64,000 nt of DNA. Origin: Deuterostichococcus epilithicus (lineage: Eukaryota; Chlorophyta; Trebouxiophyceae; Prasiolales; Stichococcaceae). Of the stretch, positions 45,446 to 55,952 are shown piece after piece. A program made the translations under genes and the position numbers. Each line of letters opens with the position of its first letter. The first letter of the stretch is position 1. The notes beneath the pieces were generated by a model. It was not told the origin of the DNA. It was given only the letters and a program-made list of their open reading frames with translations, and ran no database searches. Location of the stretch: contig JAVTLE010000016.1 in assembly GCA_033439295.1 (NCBI GenBank), forward strand, positions 1,364,001 through 1,428,000. Direction: 5' to 3'.

Positions 45446-46376
45446 TATGTATCTGCAGGCGGTGGCCTCCAGGACCGGCCGTGTTCGGCTGGCGCAGTTC
45501 CGCACCGGCTCCCACTGGCTGCGGGTGGAGACAGGGCGGTGGGCCGGTCTGCCGCGCGAGCAGCGCAGCTGTCAGCGCTGCGACAGCGGCGAGGTTGATG
45601 ACGCAGAGCACATGCTCTGGGGGTGTTCTGCTCTGCTAGACCAGCGCCTCCAGCACGTGGAGCTGTTCAGCCGGGGCGACGCCACAGTCGAGGCGTTCAT
45701 GCAGCAGGACCCTGCCAGCTTGGGGGTGTTTCTGCGGCATTGCGCCGATCGCTGCACTCAGCTAGTGGGCTGGGGCTCGAGCTCTCAATGAGGCCTATCA
45801 TCATCATGCTTTCGAGGCAGAGGGCACCTTGCTGTCGGGACTTTCGGGGTCGGCATGGGGGTAGATGTCGAGTTCATTCTCTGTGTTTGGTTTTCGGAGT
45901 GGTGTGCCATAGCGCTCGCGGAATCCTGCGATGGGAGCGGCTAGCTCATGTGCCGGGGGCACTTTAGGCATATTGCGCAGTCAGACATCCCGCAGCCTTC
46001 TTGGCAGCGGGAGGTTTAGGCTTAGCAGGTGTTTTTCAGTCCTTGGCTGTTGTGTTTGGCCTGCTTCCACCAGCATGCAGGGCGCCTCACGGCGTTTCCG
46101 GTCCCAGCGAGCCAGAGAGCTCGGCGCCTTGTGCGCAACTGGTCCTGTATGTCTGCGCGGGGTTTACTGGGTTTACCCGCGGGTGTTTGTGGCACATGAC
46201 TCTATGACTAGACATGGTTGCCGATGTCGTTTTGGTCTGCTCGATGCCCTTTCCGTTTGCTCCCTCAGCTTGTCGCTTGATGTTGCGCATTCCGACCGCC
46301 TTCGGGCCTGTGCTATAGTCAGCCACTTGACTGCACAGTATGTAACCAAGTCCAAGTCCAAGTCCAAGTCCAAGTG
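45446..46376 (+). mobile_element. Short LINE copy (C-terminal module and 3' UTR), plus strand
   Basis: Begins at MYLQAVASRTGRVRLAQF, at or within a few codons of the 5' boundary of the copy at 35549, keeps an open frame of about 115 codons with the Cys-rich CQRCDSGEVDDAEHML segment (45447-45791), then the full 3' UTR and a four-unit (AAGTCC)n tail at 46347-46376. Confidence 0.85.
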
Positions 46377-46477
46377 AACCCGAGGGCCCCTCGAAAATAA
46401 TGTCACCCCACAATCGGCATTGCATGCCGCTCATATAGCCGTTAGAGGTGGTCTCCTTCCAGGTGGAAGGAGGGTTT

Positions 46478-46851
46478 ACCCGCGGGTGCCGTGGCACATA
46501 GAGACTTTGGCTCCACGTCTTATCTAGCGCGCTAGTTTGTCAGCGGATCGTTCCAGCCGCGTGTGCATGGCTTTGCTGCCGCCGCCGCCGTGACCCCGCA
46601 CTTGCAGGACCGTCAGACAGTTCAGCCTCATCGGGACTATTGCCTTTCGCTAGTCTCATAGGACCTGCATTCCCCAGTGGTTTCAGAGTCCTCCACCGAC
46701 ATTTTTCGAACGACGATTCCTATGGAGATTCACCCTGCCGCGCCCTCGTCCACACGTGGGATGCCGCATTGTGCCGCATTGCCTTGTTCTAGCACTTGGC
46801 TTTGGTGATATGTGGTCTGGACGCCCGCTGGTAAAAAAAAAAAAAAAAAAC
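46478..46851 (+). mobile_element. Poly(A)-tailed retroposon, copy 2
   Basis: About 350 bp closely matching 44998-45345, starting in TTTACCCGCGGGTGCCGTGG (shared with the LINE 3' UTR) and ending in an uninterrupted run of 18 A (46833-46850). The pure A tail replaces the CAAA tail of copy 1, as expected for reverse-transcribed RNA. No clear pol III boxes were seen. Confidence 0.75.
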
Positions 46852-46995
46852 AGGTGGAGGCGCATATGAAGACCCCTAAGACGATGGTGTCGACAGCGAA
46901 GGCGACTCCGTTTTATGAACATGTATGACAAGCTGTTGAAGGTGTGATGGGCAATTGCTTTGGCTTTCTTGTACAAAACCGCTTTGTGGGTATGG

Positions 46996-47138
46996 GGGTG
47001 GTGGAGCGTGAAAAGTGAAAGAACCTTTGACCGGAAGGTTGGTTGTGAAGGTGGAATTAAATCCACAACCAAGTGATGGTGGAGTGTCACCCGAAGGTGA
47101 TCGATAGCGATGGGTGATTGCCGAAGCAATGCGAAAGG
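46996..47138 (-). mobile_element. Structured element copy 3, short form
   Basis: Matches the body of 39868-40021 but lacks about 10 nt between the two CAC blocks of the long hairpin (ATCCACAACCAAG instead of ATCCACTTATATACACAACC) and stops after GCAATGCGAAAG. Both CGAA/TTCG-looped hairpins are intact. Confidence 0.8.
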
Positions 47139-47589
47139 TATGGTGAAATTGCTCGCAGATTTTCAGGACGCATCGTCATGCCGCCACCATTCACCTGACC
47201 TGTGTGTTGACAATGTGGATCTTTGCTGAGTTGACATACACCGGCCGCCGGCAGCAGCTGGAGGACATCAACTTCCGCGCAATGACTGGCCTGTCGTCAG
47301 CATTGTGGACTTGGACTTTAGCGTCGATCTCGCCATTTCGGCGGCGCGCGCATTGGAGGCGCCGTAGTTCGAGACGCCGATGGCGAAGGCTGTCGGAATG
47401 CGATAGCAACTGGCAACTCTTGGCCTTGGCACGGTGTATGGAGTTTAACAGTTGTCAATTTCGTGCATGCCACATCCGGGGGGGGCGTGGGCGTCTATGG
47501 ACATCATGGACGTCGCTCTTGCTTTGCAGAGGCAACCAGTTGGCATGTGCTAGGCAGTGGTCTAGTAGACAGCCAAGCAGTTGAAGATC
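47139..47589. other. No gene recognised
   Basis: A plus frame (47204-47584) and overlapping minus frames are open but show no known motif. The position within the repeat cluster suggests degenerate mobile DNA. Confidence 0.35.
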
Positions 47590-47880
47590 TGGTGATGGTA
47601 GGTCCCACCACAATGTAATTCCACCAGTTTTGGGAACACAAATCCCACCACTGGTTTCCACTAGCATTCCATGTAATTCACTGCAGCGTGAATGGTGGAA
47701 TCCATCAAGCCGATCACAATTCACTGCACGTAGCCCATGGTGGATTCCACGAGCGGCGATGGAATTCCACCGTTTCCACTGGTGGAGTTATTGGTGGAAA
47801 ATTTGGGTTCCACCAGGACGTTCTATGGTGGAATTCCACCGTTTCCAACAATGGATTCCACCATTCAGCATTTTCCGACT
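47590..47880. repeat. Cluster of GGTGGAATTCCACC palindromic motifs
   Basis: At least ten copies of TTCCACC or its complement GGTGGAA in 290 bp, several fused into the palindrome GGTGGAATTCCACC. An 18-bp stretch (GGAATTCCACCGTTTCCA) occurs twice, at 47761 and 47830. It is unlike the surrounding GC-rich sequence. Confidence 0.8.
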
Positions 47881-47949
47881 AGTAGCTTGTGTGGGGTAGA
47901 TGGTAGGACTTGCCTCCATGCCTATGCAATCGGTTATGCTGCATATGCA

Positions 47950-47998
47950 GAACTTGGACTTGGACTTGACTACCTACTGTGCAGTCAACTGGCTGACA
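47950..47998 (-). mobile_element. Short diverged LINE tail fragment
   Basis: CTTGGACTTGGACTTG followed by ACTACCTACTGTGCAGTC matches the terminal about 48 bp of the LINE 3' end with several substitutions: an old, heavily 5'-truncated insertion. Confidence 0.7.
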
Positions 47999-48538
47999 CA
48001 TGCAAAACACACATGATGCATGGGGCTCTGATGGGCCCATTGGAAGATGAGAGATAACTGGCGGATGCATGGAGCAACAGAGTATTTGCGAGTCCTCAGG
48101 TCTAGCAGCAAGAAATATCAAGCTGCGATGCTCCACTAGGCGACCAACTACAGTCAATCCACACGTCTTCCCAACGTCGCAAGGAAGTAAAGAGCAGAGA
48201 GAGAGCTCTTCAGTGTTTCAACGTTCATCCACCATCGGCAACGGAGTCGGCAGCAACGGTTACCGGGGCCAAGGCTCCGGCAGAGGGATCGAGTGTGCAG
48301 ACTCCTGTTACGTCGCCGGATGCCGGCCCCTGCGCCAAACACCTGAGAGTGTGGGTCGTGACACATACACAAGCTCAAATTGCTTGTAAAGATCTGTTGA
48401 TACAGCGATCCTGCAATTATTGATACGTAAATCGGGTCCCGTGTAAGATGTCCAAAGCAAAAGAATTTGCGCCAAGTGTGTCAAGCAGACCATGTCATCC
48501 ACGAAGCATAATGAGTGTCGAGGGGAAACAGTCGTCAC
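47999..48538. other. Probable 3' region of the CotH gene
   Basis: The CotH reading frame ends at a donor at 48539/48538, so at least one more exon must lie on the minus strand here or further downstream. I could not identify it. Confidence 0.4.
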
Positions 48539-51500
48539 CTGAACGAAGCGGCCTTCGCCTGCCATCGGGCTGGTCATTCGTGCACGGAAGGCGACAACAT
48601 CAGGCGACACAAACAGGTTGCCACGCGGTGGGATGACAGTTCCTGCAGGTCGAGAATCTGAAGCTCTCTAGCCTTCACAGTGCGCCTGCCATGGTGTGCT
48701 GATTGTGACACCATCATGCACTTCGTTGTGACAAACAAAAACTACAGAAACACCAGAGTTCACGCTAGCTGGGCCGCGAATGCAGAAGAAAACCACGCTG
48801 CAAGAAAAGCATGTTTCAGTTTGGCAAAGCGGCACCTGGTCGGAAAGTGAACTGCGCAGCGCCGCTCAGCTTCCAGCCGCTGATGTCCACGGCATTGTAC
48901 TGGGGGTTGAGAAGCTCCAGATACGCTGCCCTGCCGGTGCCGCCAGTGGCACCAAAAGAGATGGTGGGGTTGGCAGCCTGCGCCGCCGGCACCAGAGCTG
49001 GAGACCCGCCAGGCCCATAGGTCTCGTAGAGCTGTTTCTTGCGCAACGGCAATGTCTCTTGGATCATCTGCCTGCACGAATCAACATGTCGAATTTCAGA
49101 CAGGCCCCTCTGACGTTCAGGCTCGATGCAACTATTTTATCTGGTGATTGCAACAACCCTACAGTCATTTGTCCACCGAAAACCGTGTTCCTGATACCTA
49201 CTGATGTTCTGCAGCAGAGCTATTGCAATACTGTTGCTCACAGGCAAGAGCAATAAGACCTGTGTGGGCGCGGGTCAAACACAGCACAGGCGGCGCACTT
49301 GAAGCCGAGAGCGGGGTCGCCGCCATGCCACTTGGCGTTGTCCTTCTCCACCGCCGCCGCAATGGTGTTGTAGTTGCTGGTGAACTGCTGTTGCACCCAG
49401 CCGTTGAGGAACTGGTCCATTATGGTGCGCAGGCGGCGCAGGTACATGGCGCGGGTCTCCGGCACGTCGAGCACCAGCTTGATGAGGTAGTTGAAGGTGC
49501 CATTGGCGCCCCTCAAAGACGGGTCTGCATACGGCACGGCGACAGGGGCTGAGCAGATGCGGTGGCGGCGTAGGATCTGCGGCAGCAGCACGAGCTTCAT
49601 ACAAACCCAGCAGGGAAGCTTGGGGCCAGGAAGCAGAGAGATCTGTGCGATGATCAGCGAATTGGCTTGTTGCCATGCATTCACAGGGATACACGCATTT
49701 CTGCAAGCACCAGGTCAGGATGCCATGCGCGTGCCTGTAGTCAGGTTGATGTCGACAGAAGCGTTGAGAGCCCGTGGCGCAGTGAGGGCAGTCTGCATGA
49801 GGCTGCGGCGACGGCCGCCACTTGCATCCGAAAATGTGCCAAATTGCGGAGTGATGACCGCCCAGGGCGTGGTGCTGGAAAGGTCCTGCAGATTGAATGT
49901 GGTCAATTGTGTAGTCTGCTGCAAGCATGGTCGACGTCAAGATGGAAAGCCTCCGAAGTCTACGTGGACTGCAATCTGTGCATGGGAACAACCCTTGCTC
50001 TGCTGACAACAGCAAACACACCTTATTGTTTATGTCCAGGACAGCTGCCGCATGAGACATATAAGACCTGTGGCAATGCCATGCATATCCAATGTCGACC
50101 CATCACTCTTTGTGGAATGCACCTGCGCATGCTGGCCGTCGGCGCAGTACAAGGGCGAGTTCCACTGCCCGCACGCCAGCACGCAGTAGTCGGGCGTCGG
50201 CTGGCCATTGAAGCCGCGGTCGGTTGCAAAAGTGGACTTAAGGTCGTACGGCAGCCGTGACCATTCGCCCGTGCTGTTGTCGTGGTACAGATAGAAGTTC
50301 TGCGCGGCCATGCACAGTAACATCACTCACCACTTCGTCTCACCTAAAGGCTTTCGAAGTGCGACGGCGGCGAAATTAATATGTGTTATATGTTCGAGGG
50401 CGGCGCTGCGGAAGGCCCACAGCACCGTGGTTGGCTCTCGTGCAAGGGTGCATCCCGAGGCTGGAAGCCTAAATTTCGAGGACTGGGCATGATGCATAAT
50501 GAACCCGATCAGCAGTGTCAGCAGCTGGTTCTCCGCGCAGCACACCTTGGTGCATCGATCCTGGTTTAACATGGCAGTATGCACGGCCATCTCGTTGATG
50601 ATCTGCACACATTGGGTGCGTCAAAGTTCATTGGGAGTTGTGAACCCACAGCAGCTTCGGCATCTCAGCCTCAAAACAGCACTTTGCGCGCATGTCTGAA
50701 CAAATTTACTCGTCAGTCTGAGATCCTCACGTGAGCGCCAACGATCTGGTCAGTCACTACGCTAGCGTAGGACTACGATCGCCGGTGTTACGCACCGCAG
50801 GGATGTTGAGGTTGTCGAATGCATACTGGGTCCGGGTGCCTGGACCGCCTCCGTTAATTCCGCTCAGGAACTGCTTCAGCACCTGGACATTGCAAAATCA
50901 AGACATGCATTCGAGTGTGGCCGGGACATGATGCCCACTATTGCAAGAATGCTTGATGTGGTGGGTCAAGCGTACGCCAGACAAGACAATACAAAACACT
51001 GTAGCATGGTCGTGAGATGCGCACTGCATATGGAGCTCTGGCAGCAGTGGAGTTGAGGATTGATGGGTTGTCCGTCTTGATGGCGCCCTCCAAGGTGTAG
51101 TAGAACTGCAGCGAAGACGACAGCGACGATGATTCAAACTCGCTCAGGCTACCTCTCGACCGAATCCTCAATGCGGCACACTAGCAGACGACAAGTGAAC
51201 AGTTGCCGTCAGGAATGGGCTGCTTTGGAAGACAGTGACATGATATGGAAAAGCATGCCTCCAGCTTACAAACACCGGCCAATGCGTACCCGCAGCTGTG
51301 AAGTGGCCACATCCCAGCGCAGGTTACTGTTTTGACCATCCAGAGCTTTGTAGATCCCCCCAGTCGGCGGCAGACCGTTTTGCTGAAAAAGTAACACATA
51401 GCTCATGTGTCTCGTTTACCCCAGCGCTGGCCGGCACGAGAGTTTGTGCAATGATAACGAACACTGACACACGACTGCTATCTAACGCAGGCGCACACAT

Positions 51501-54124
51501 CCTTGTTGGACGCTGCAAATGGATCGTCACCTGCAAATACTGCTCGTTGATCTTGGTCAGTGCAGTGAAGAAGCCATAATACGCATTGTTCAGGTTGACC
51601 GTCAACCACTGCGTGTTCACCGTCGGAGATCCAGCTGCCCTGCAAGCGGTGCTGTGCAAGTGTAAGACCGACACGTTCGGCCAGATGTCGGCAGCAGGCG
51701 GTTCCCCTCCCCTTCTGGGGGTGCTAAGGAATCTACCACGACGATGGAGTTGCCGCAGGCTCCGACAAGTGCCCTCGTCTGAGTTTGCACATCCGCACAT
51801 CTGGTGCAAGTGCGGAGCGTCGCACCCATCGTAATTGCGATTACTTTCACACAGACAGGAGGCAGCTGTCAAAGTCTAGAGGTGCTGCGATCACGGGACC
51901 GCGCAACAGAACTGCCCACTTCAAGAGGGGACGGGGCGCACTTCATGAGGACATACGCCACAGTCTCGCGCATGTAGCTGTTGTCGCCAGGCTCCCTGAA
52001 GTTGCTGTTCAGATCAATGCGGTCCACCGGCGGCAAGCCCTCTCGGAATAGGAAGGGCTGCACGGCGGCATGTGCAGCAGCTTGCTCTCAAGTCCAGCCT
52101 GGATTCCAATTTGGCACATTCCAGCAGTTTGGCACATTCCAGCCTGGCATCTTGTGCAATGCAATTTCGGGCAGTGTGAAAACGAAGGCATGTCCATCAG
52201 AAGGGCCTACAGGGTGGCAGTGCAGTGTGTTGTGTGCAGCGCTCCAGAGTTAGCATGCATTTCGCCTTGCACTTACCTTCGAAGGTTCAAAGTCTCGTTA
52301 AAGCTTTCAGGACATAAATCGGATCGACAGGTCAGGTGCGCCGCAGACGTACTCACATGGTCCCTGTTGAAGTTGAACTTTAGTTTCGGTTTGGGCCACG
52401 CCAGTGTCGTCACGCCCTTTCGAGAGCACTCCACGTTGTCGTAGAAGCGGTTGTTGAAGAAGGCGGAGCACTGCGCGCCGGCTTGGGTTACGAGTGACGC
52501 CGCGTTGGGCGAAAACCTGCGAAACAGCAAGTGGAAGGGAGCTCAGTCGCGAGCCGGATGCCAGCCAGATGCTGCACCACTTGCAGCATGGACAGCATGG
52601 GAATCGACTGGCGCGCGGCCAATGCCCGCGGCAGACAATTCACTGCGGCATGACAGCATGGTGCAGGCCGTCTGAGAGGAGGTGCGGAAGATACATTCGA
52701 GGCGATTTTGTGAACAGAAGCACAAGCGCACAGCTCCAGGACCGGCAGCGTGCTTGCGGTTGCCGGATTTGCGATGACGGTGCCGTAGTATTGTGTAGAG
52801 TTGACGTCCTGAAACTCCGGATCACGGGCCACAGCACCGGACGGCAGAGTAGCCTGCAGCGCAACAAGCACAAGGCAGCGTCAGTAGCGTGCATGTGTGC
52901 CCCTGCTGCCTCCGTCCCATGCCTAAGCCGCAACTGCAGATGTCCTGCGGCTTGGCGACAGAGCAGCTCACATTTAGCCCCTCACAAAATGCGCATGTCC
53001 GGAGCAATGCACAGTCAGAGCAGCAGTCTGCACTGAAACTTTACACAACCGGCATCCTCTGTGAGCTGCCAATTCTCTTGGCAGATGGTTGCCTATGTGT
53101 TCCTATTGAAGAAGCCATACTGCAGGCATAATGCTCGCGTGGCCAGCAGCATCCTTTATGAGCGCACCGTGACGGCCCAGCGGACCATATCGCCCGGCTG
53201 CGTCATCCCGGCGGGGATTGCGGCTGTCAGCCTGCTGCCCGTGCCCGCAAACGGCACCTGCATTGCACCAGTGACGAGTGACCCACCATGTCTTGTCACT
53301 CTGAAATGGATTACAATCCCCTCACGTCTTCTGCAGGTCTACACCCCGCACACATGTTGATGCTTCGAGACTCTGACGCAGACACACGTCGCAGGGGGAC
53401 ATATGTGGATGCACCTGCTGCTCTGTCTCGTAGTTGCGCCGCCACAGCAGTGTGGCAGACAGCGCAGATGTGACGAGTGTGGTGGTGATGGGGATTGCAG
53501 TGCCAGCCGCGGGACGCGGCGACGTGACATTTGTGGTCCTGTCAAGTTTGGTATCACACAAGCAGTCAGTCAGCGAGGAGGTGATTCTTTGCTATTTCCG
53601 AATGCTCGAGCTACCCTGTCTACCTGGTATGCACAATGTAATGGCAGACCAAGCGTCCGTGTCCTGCCATACCCAGTCGTTGCAACAACGGGCGGCGGTA
53701 GCGGCGCCGTGGCTGCCGCGGCTGGAGGGGCGGAGGTGGCAGGTGCGGCTGCTGCGTGCCGAGGACATAGACCATCTGAACATCGAGTAGAGCTGATGGG
53801 TGCAGAATGCTGTACTACCGCCGCCGTCCAATGGCACTGTGCGAGTGTGGGTCCATCAGCATCAATAAGTGTCTTCGCTGCACAGTGCAGCATAGCATAT
53901 CGCAGCATTTGCAGCAAAGCTTCAATGTCCGATCGGCCGATGCAGAAGTTTCCCTCGACTTTGAACAAGTTGAGAATGCGTCAGCTGCCTTCGCCAGCAG
54001 TGACGACCGCCGGAGAAAGAGAGCAACAGGATGCACCTTGGGACGTTGCAGCCTGCGCGCTGCATTCCAGGGCCACAACCAGAAGCAGCAGGCACGCCAT
54101 GCGGCAGCCCAAACACCCGTGCAT
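48539..54124 (-). CDS. Secreted CotH-kinase protein with lamin-tail domain
   Basis: CotH-family atypical kinase (bacterial CotH phosphorylates spore-coat proteins) followed by a lamin-tail domain; the algal substrate is unknown. The N-terminal exon (ATG at 54124 or 54100) encodes a signal peptide (MACLLLLVVALECSAQA). Phase-consistent exons: 53257-53168, 52853-52732, 52516-52357, 52057-51942, 51639-51531, 51382-51290, 51105-51025, 50882-50796, 50602-50546, 50299-50123, 49885-49735, 49548-49260, 49071-48836, 48642-48539 (about 624 aa). Motifs: PVLELFSPNAASL, RFYDNVECSRKGVTTLAWPK, DLNSNFREPGDNSYMRETVA, YGFFTALTKINEQYLQ, QYAFDNLNIPA, NFYLYHDNSTGEWSRLPYDL, ETRAMYLRRLRTIMDQFL; then LTD AAYLELLNPQYNAVDISGWK and PRGNLFVSPDVVAFRAR. 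An exon near 53560-53430 (SPRPAAGTAIPITTTLVTSA) probably precedes them. The intron after 49735 appears to use a GC donor. Exons between the signal peptide and 53560, and the 3' end, are unresolved. Confidence 0.85.
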
Positions 54125-55952
54125 CGCCGTAACTTGAGCTATCCGGGTGTACTTGCAGCAGCCGATGCAAGACGAAGGGGCGGCGCCGAGAAACAGTTGT
54201 TGTTTCACGGAAGCGGTCAAATCAGACTGTTCTTGGGCGAGTGTACACCAAAGACATCCACGTGTATCCTCGATCCGCGCGTGTGATATCGTCCGGGAAT
54301 CAGGTCCACTGCGCGTATGTCAGTGGCGCGACGACTCTGCGAAGCACAGCCATCGCATTCTGGGACTGCCGCCCGGAAATTGGACGGCGGTCACGAGCAT
54401 TGGTACACACCGCCGTAGCTGCTCTGCACGACACATCCCTTCCATGTCCTTCATAGCGCAGAAGACATTGTATCTTGATGTTGCATGCGGCAATCGAATG
54501 CACTGCCTTGATTGCAAGGGCTAGAGCACTCTGGGTGTTATTCCCTGCTGCGTTTGGAACTGAGAAGCGCTGGATGCAAATGCTTTCTGAAAGCATACGC
54601 ACAGGGGTAAGCAGATGTGGGACAACTTGAGGAAATCTGGATCACTTGGCCTCCTGTGGCATTGATTCAATTGCATGACCGCAGGAGTCCGACTGCCGAT
54701 TGAACGGCCATCAGCCTGCCGGTGCGCGCAACCCCAGTTGCCATTTGCGATGGGACCTTGGCACGAGCACATTCCAAAAGAAGCCATGGAGAAGGTGGCA
54801 GTGCTATGGCTGAGCAAGGCGACATGGAGGTACAGAAAGGCGGCGGAGACTGGCGACAACAGTGATCGGCGCAGGGACGCTGACAAGATGTGTGCATGTT
54901 TCGGACGATTTCGACAGGCATCAAGGGTTTCGCCGAGTCAACCAGCATATGCCATCAGCACTTCATCCACGGTCAAACAGAATGGAGGTAAATCTCTTTC
55001 TCTCTTGGCCTGCCTGTACATTGATGTTTGGTCGTCGTATTACATTAGGGGCACACGCATCATTGCTGACAGAGACAGAGTAGGTAGGTGGTGGTGACAC
55101 CTCAATCCAAGTAAAACATGTACAAGACGACAAAACACTTGAGCCTCTGTGGAAGCGACATAGCTGCAGACATAGACGAGGAGGCTGAGTTGCGCCACAA
55201 GACAAACCAATTCGACATGCACGCGATTCAAACCAGGATCCCAGAGACGCGGGACATGCAAACCAGCCGCTCACCATGCAGGGGTGGCAACGGCTTTCCC
55301 CTGATCGATGCCCGCATATGCCTCCTTCTTGGCAGACCGCCGCTCGCTTTTCGGGGCTCTGGCCTAGCCCGAGCCTGGAGCCTGAGGTGCACTGAGCCTG
55401 GCCCGAGCAGCCTAGCCTGACTGCGCACCCCCTGACAACCTGCCTGCTGGTGCAGACTCCTAGCCACCCTGCCGACTGCAGCAGCGCTGCCCGCCGCGCA
55501 TGAGGCAGCGGGCAGGCCCCTAACAGCTACAGCTGACTCGAACCTACACGAGCCTGCCTGCCTGCAGAAAACAAGCAAAACCAACGCCTAGTCAGCCTGC
55601 CTGCCTGCCTGCCCGCCCGCCTGACGCGCACTAACATAGGCCTCGAAATGTCAATGCAGATGCCGTACATGAATACGTAGACGCACTGCTTGACATACAC
55701 TCGAACCTCGAACCAGGCTCAGGGTGACCTCTCAATACACGATGTGCTGGGCCTGCGACTGCTGGGCACACCTGGCTATCGCACCTCTGCCCTTTGCAGA
55801 GCACTCTATACACGCCTCTGCATGACTGAGGAGGGGCCTTGTCCTGCCGCCCCAAAGCGCTGCCCAACTCTCGAGCTTGACTGGTTAGGAGGGCAGGAAG
55901 AAATGTCGCACCTGGGTTTGTGCTAGGTCAGCGCTTGCCGCAGGCGTCCCCG
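54125..55952. other. Intergenic, no gene recognised
   Basis: 1.8 kb between two minus-strand genes, probably the CotH promoter and the 3' UTR of the RNA-binding protein gene. Open frames on both strands lack recognisable motifs. Confidence 0.45.
55554..55624 (+). repeat. CCTG-rich simple repeat
   Basis: Imperfect CCTG/CCCG tetranucleotide units (for example CAGCCTGCCTGCCTGCCTG near 55593) within a wider AGCCTG-rich stretch from about 55340. A short microsatellite. Confidence 0.75.

Noticed and set aside
53570-53968. 132-codon Ala/Pro-rich ORF between the CotH signal peptide and the kinase exons
   Set aside because: It could contain a CotH exon, but no pair of splice sites kept the phase on both sides, so it was not included.
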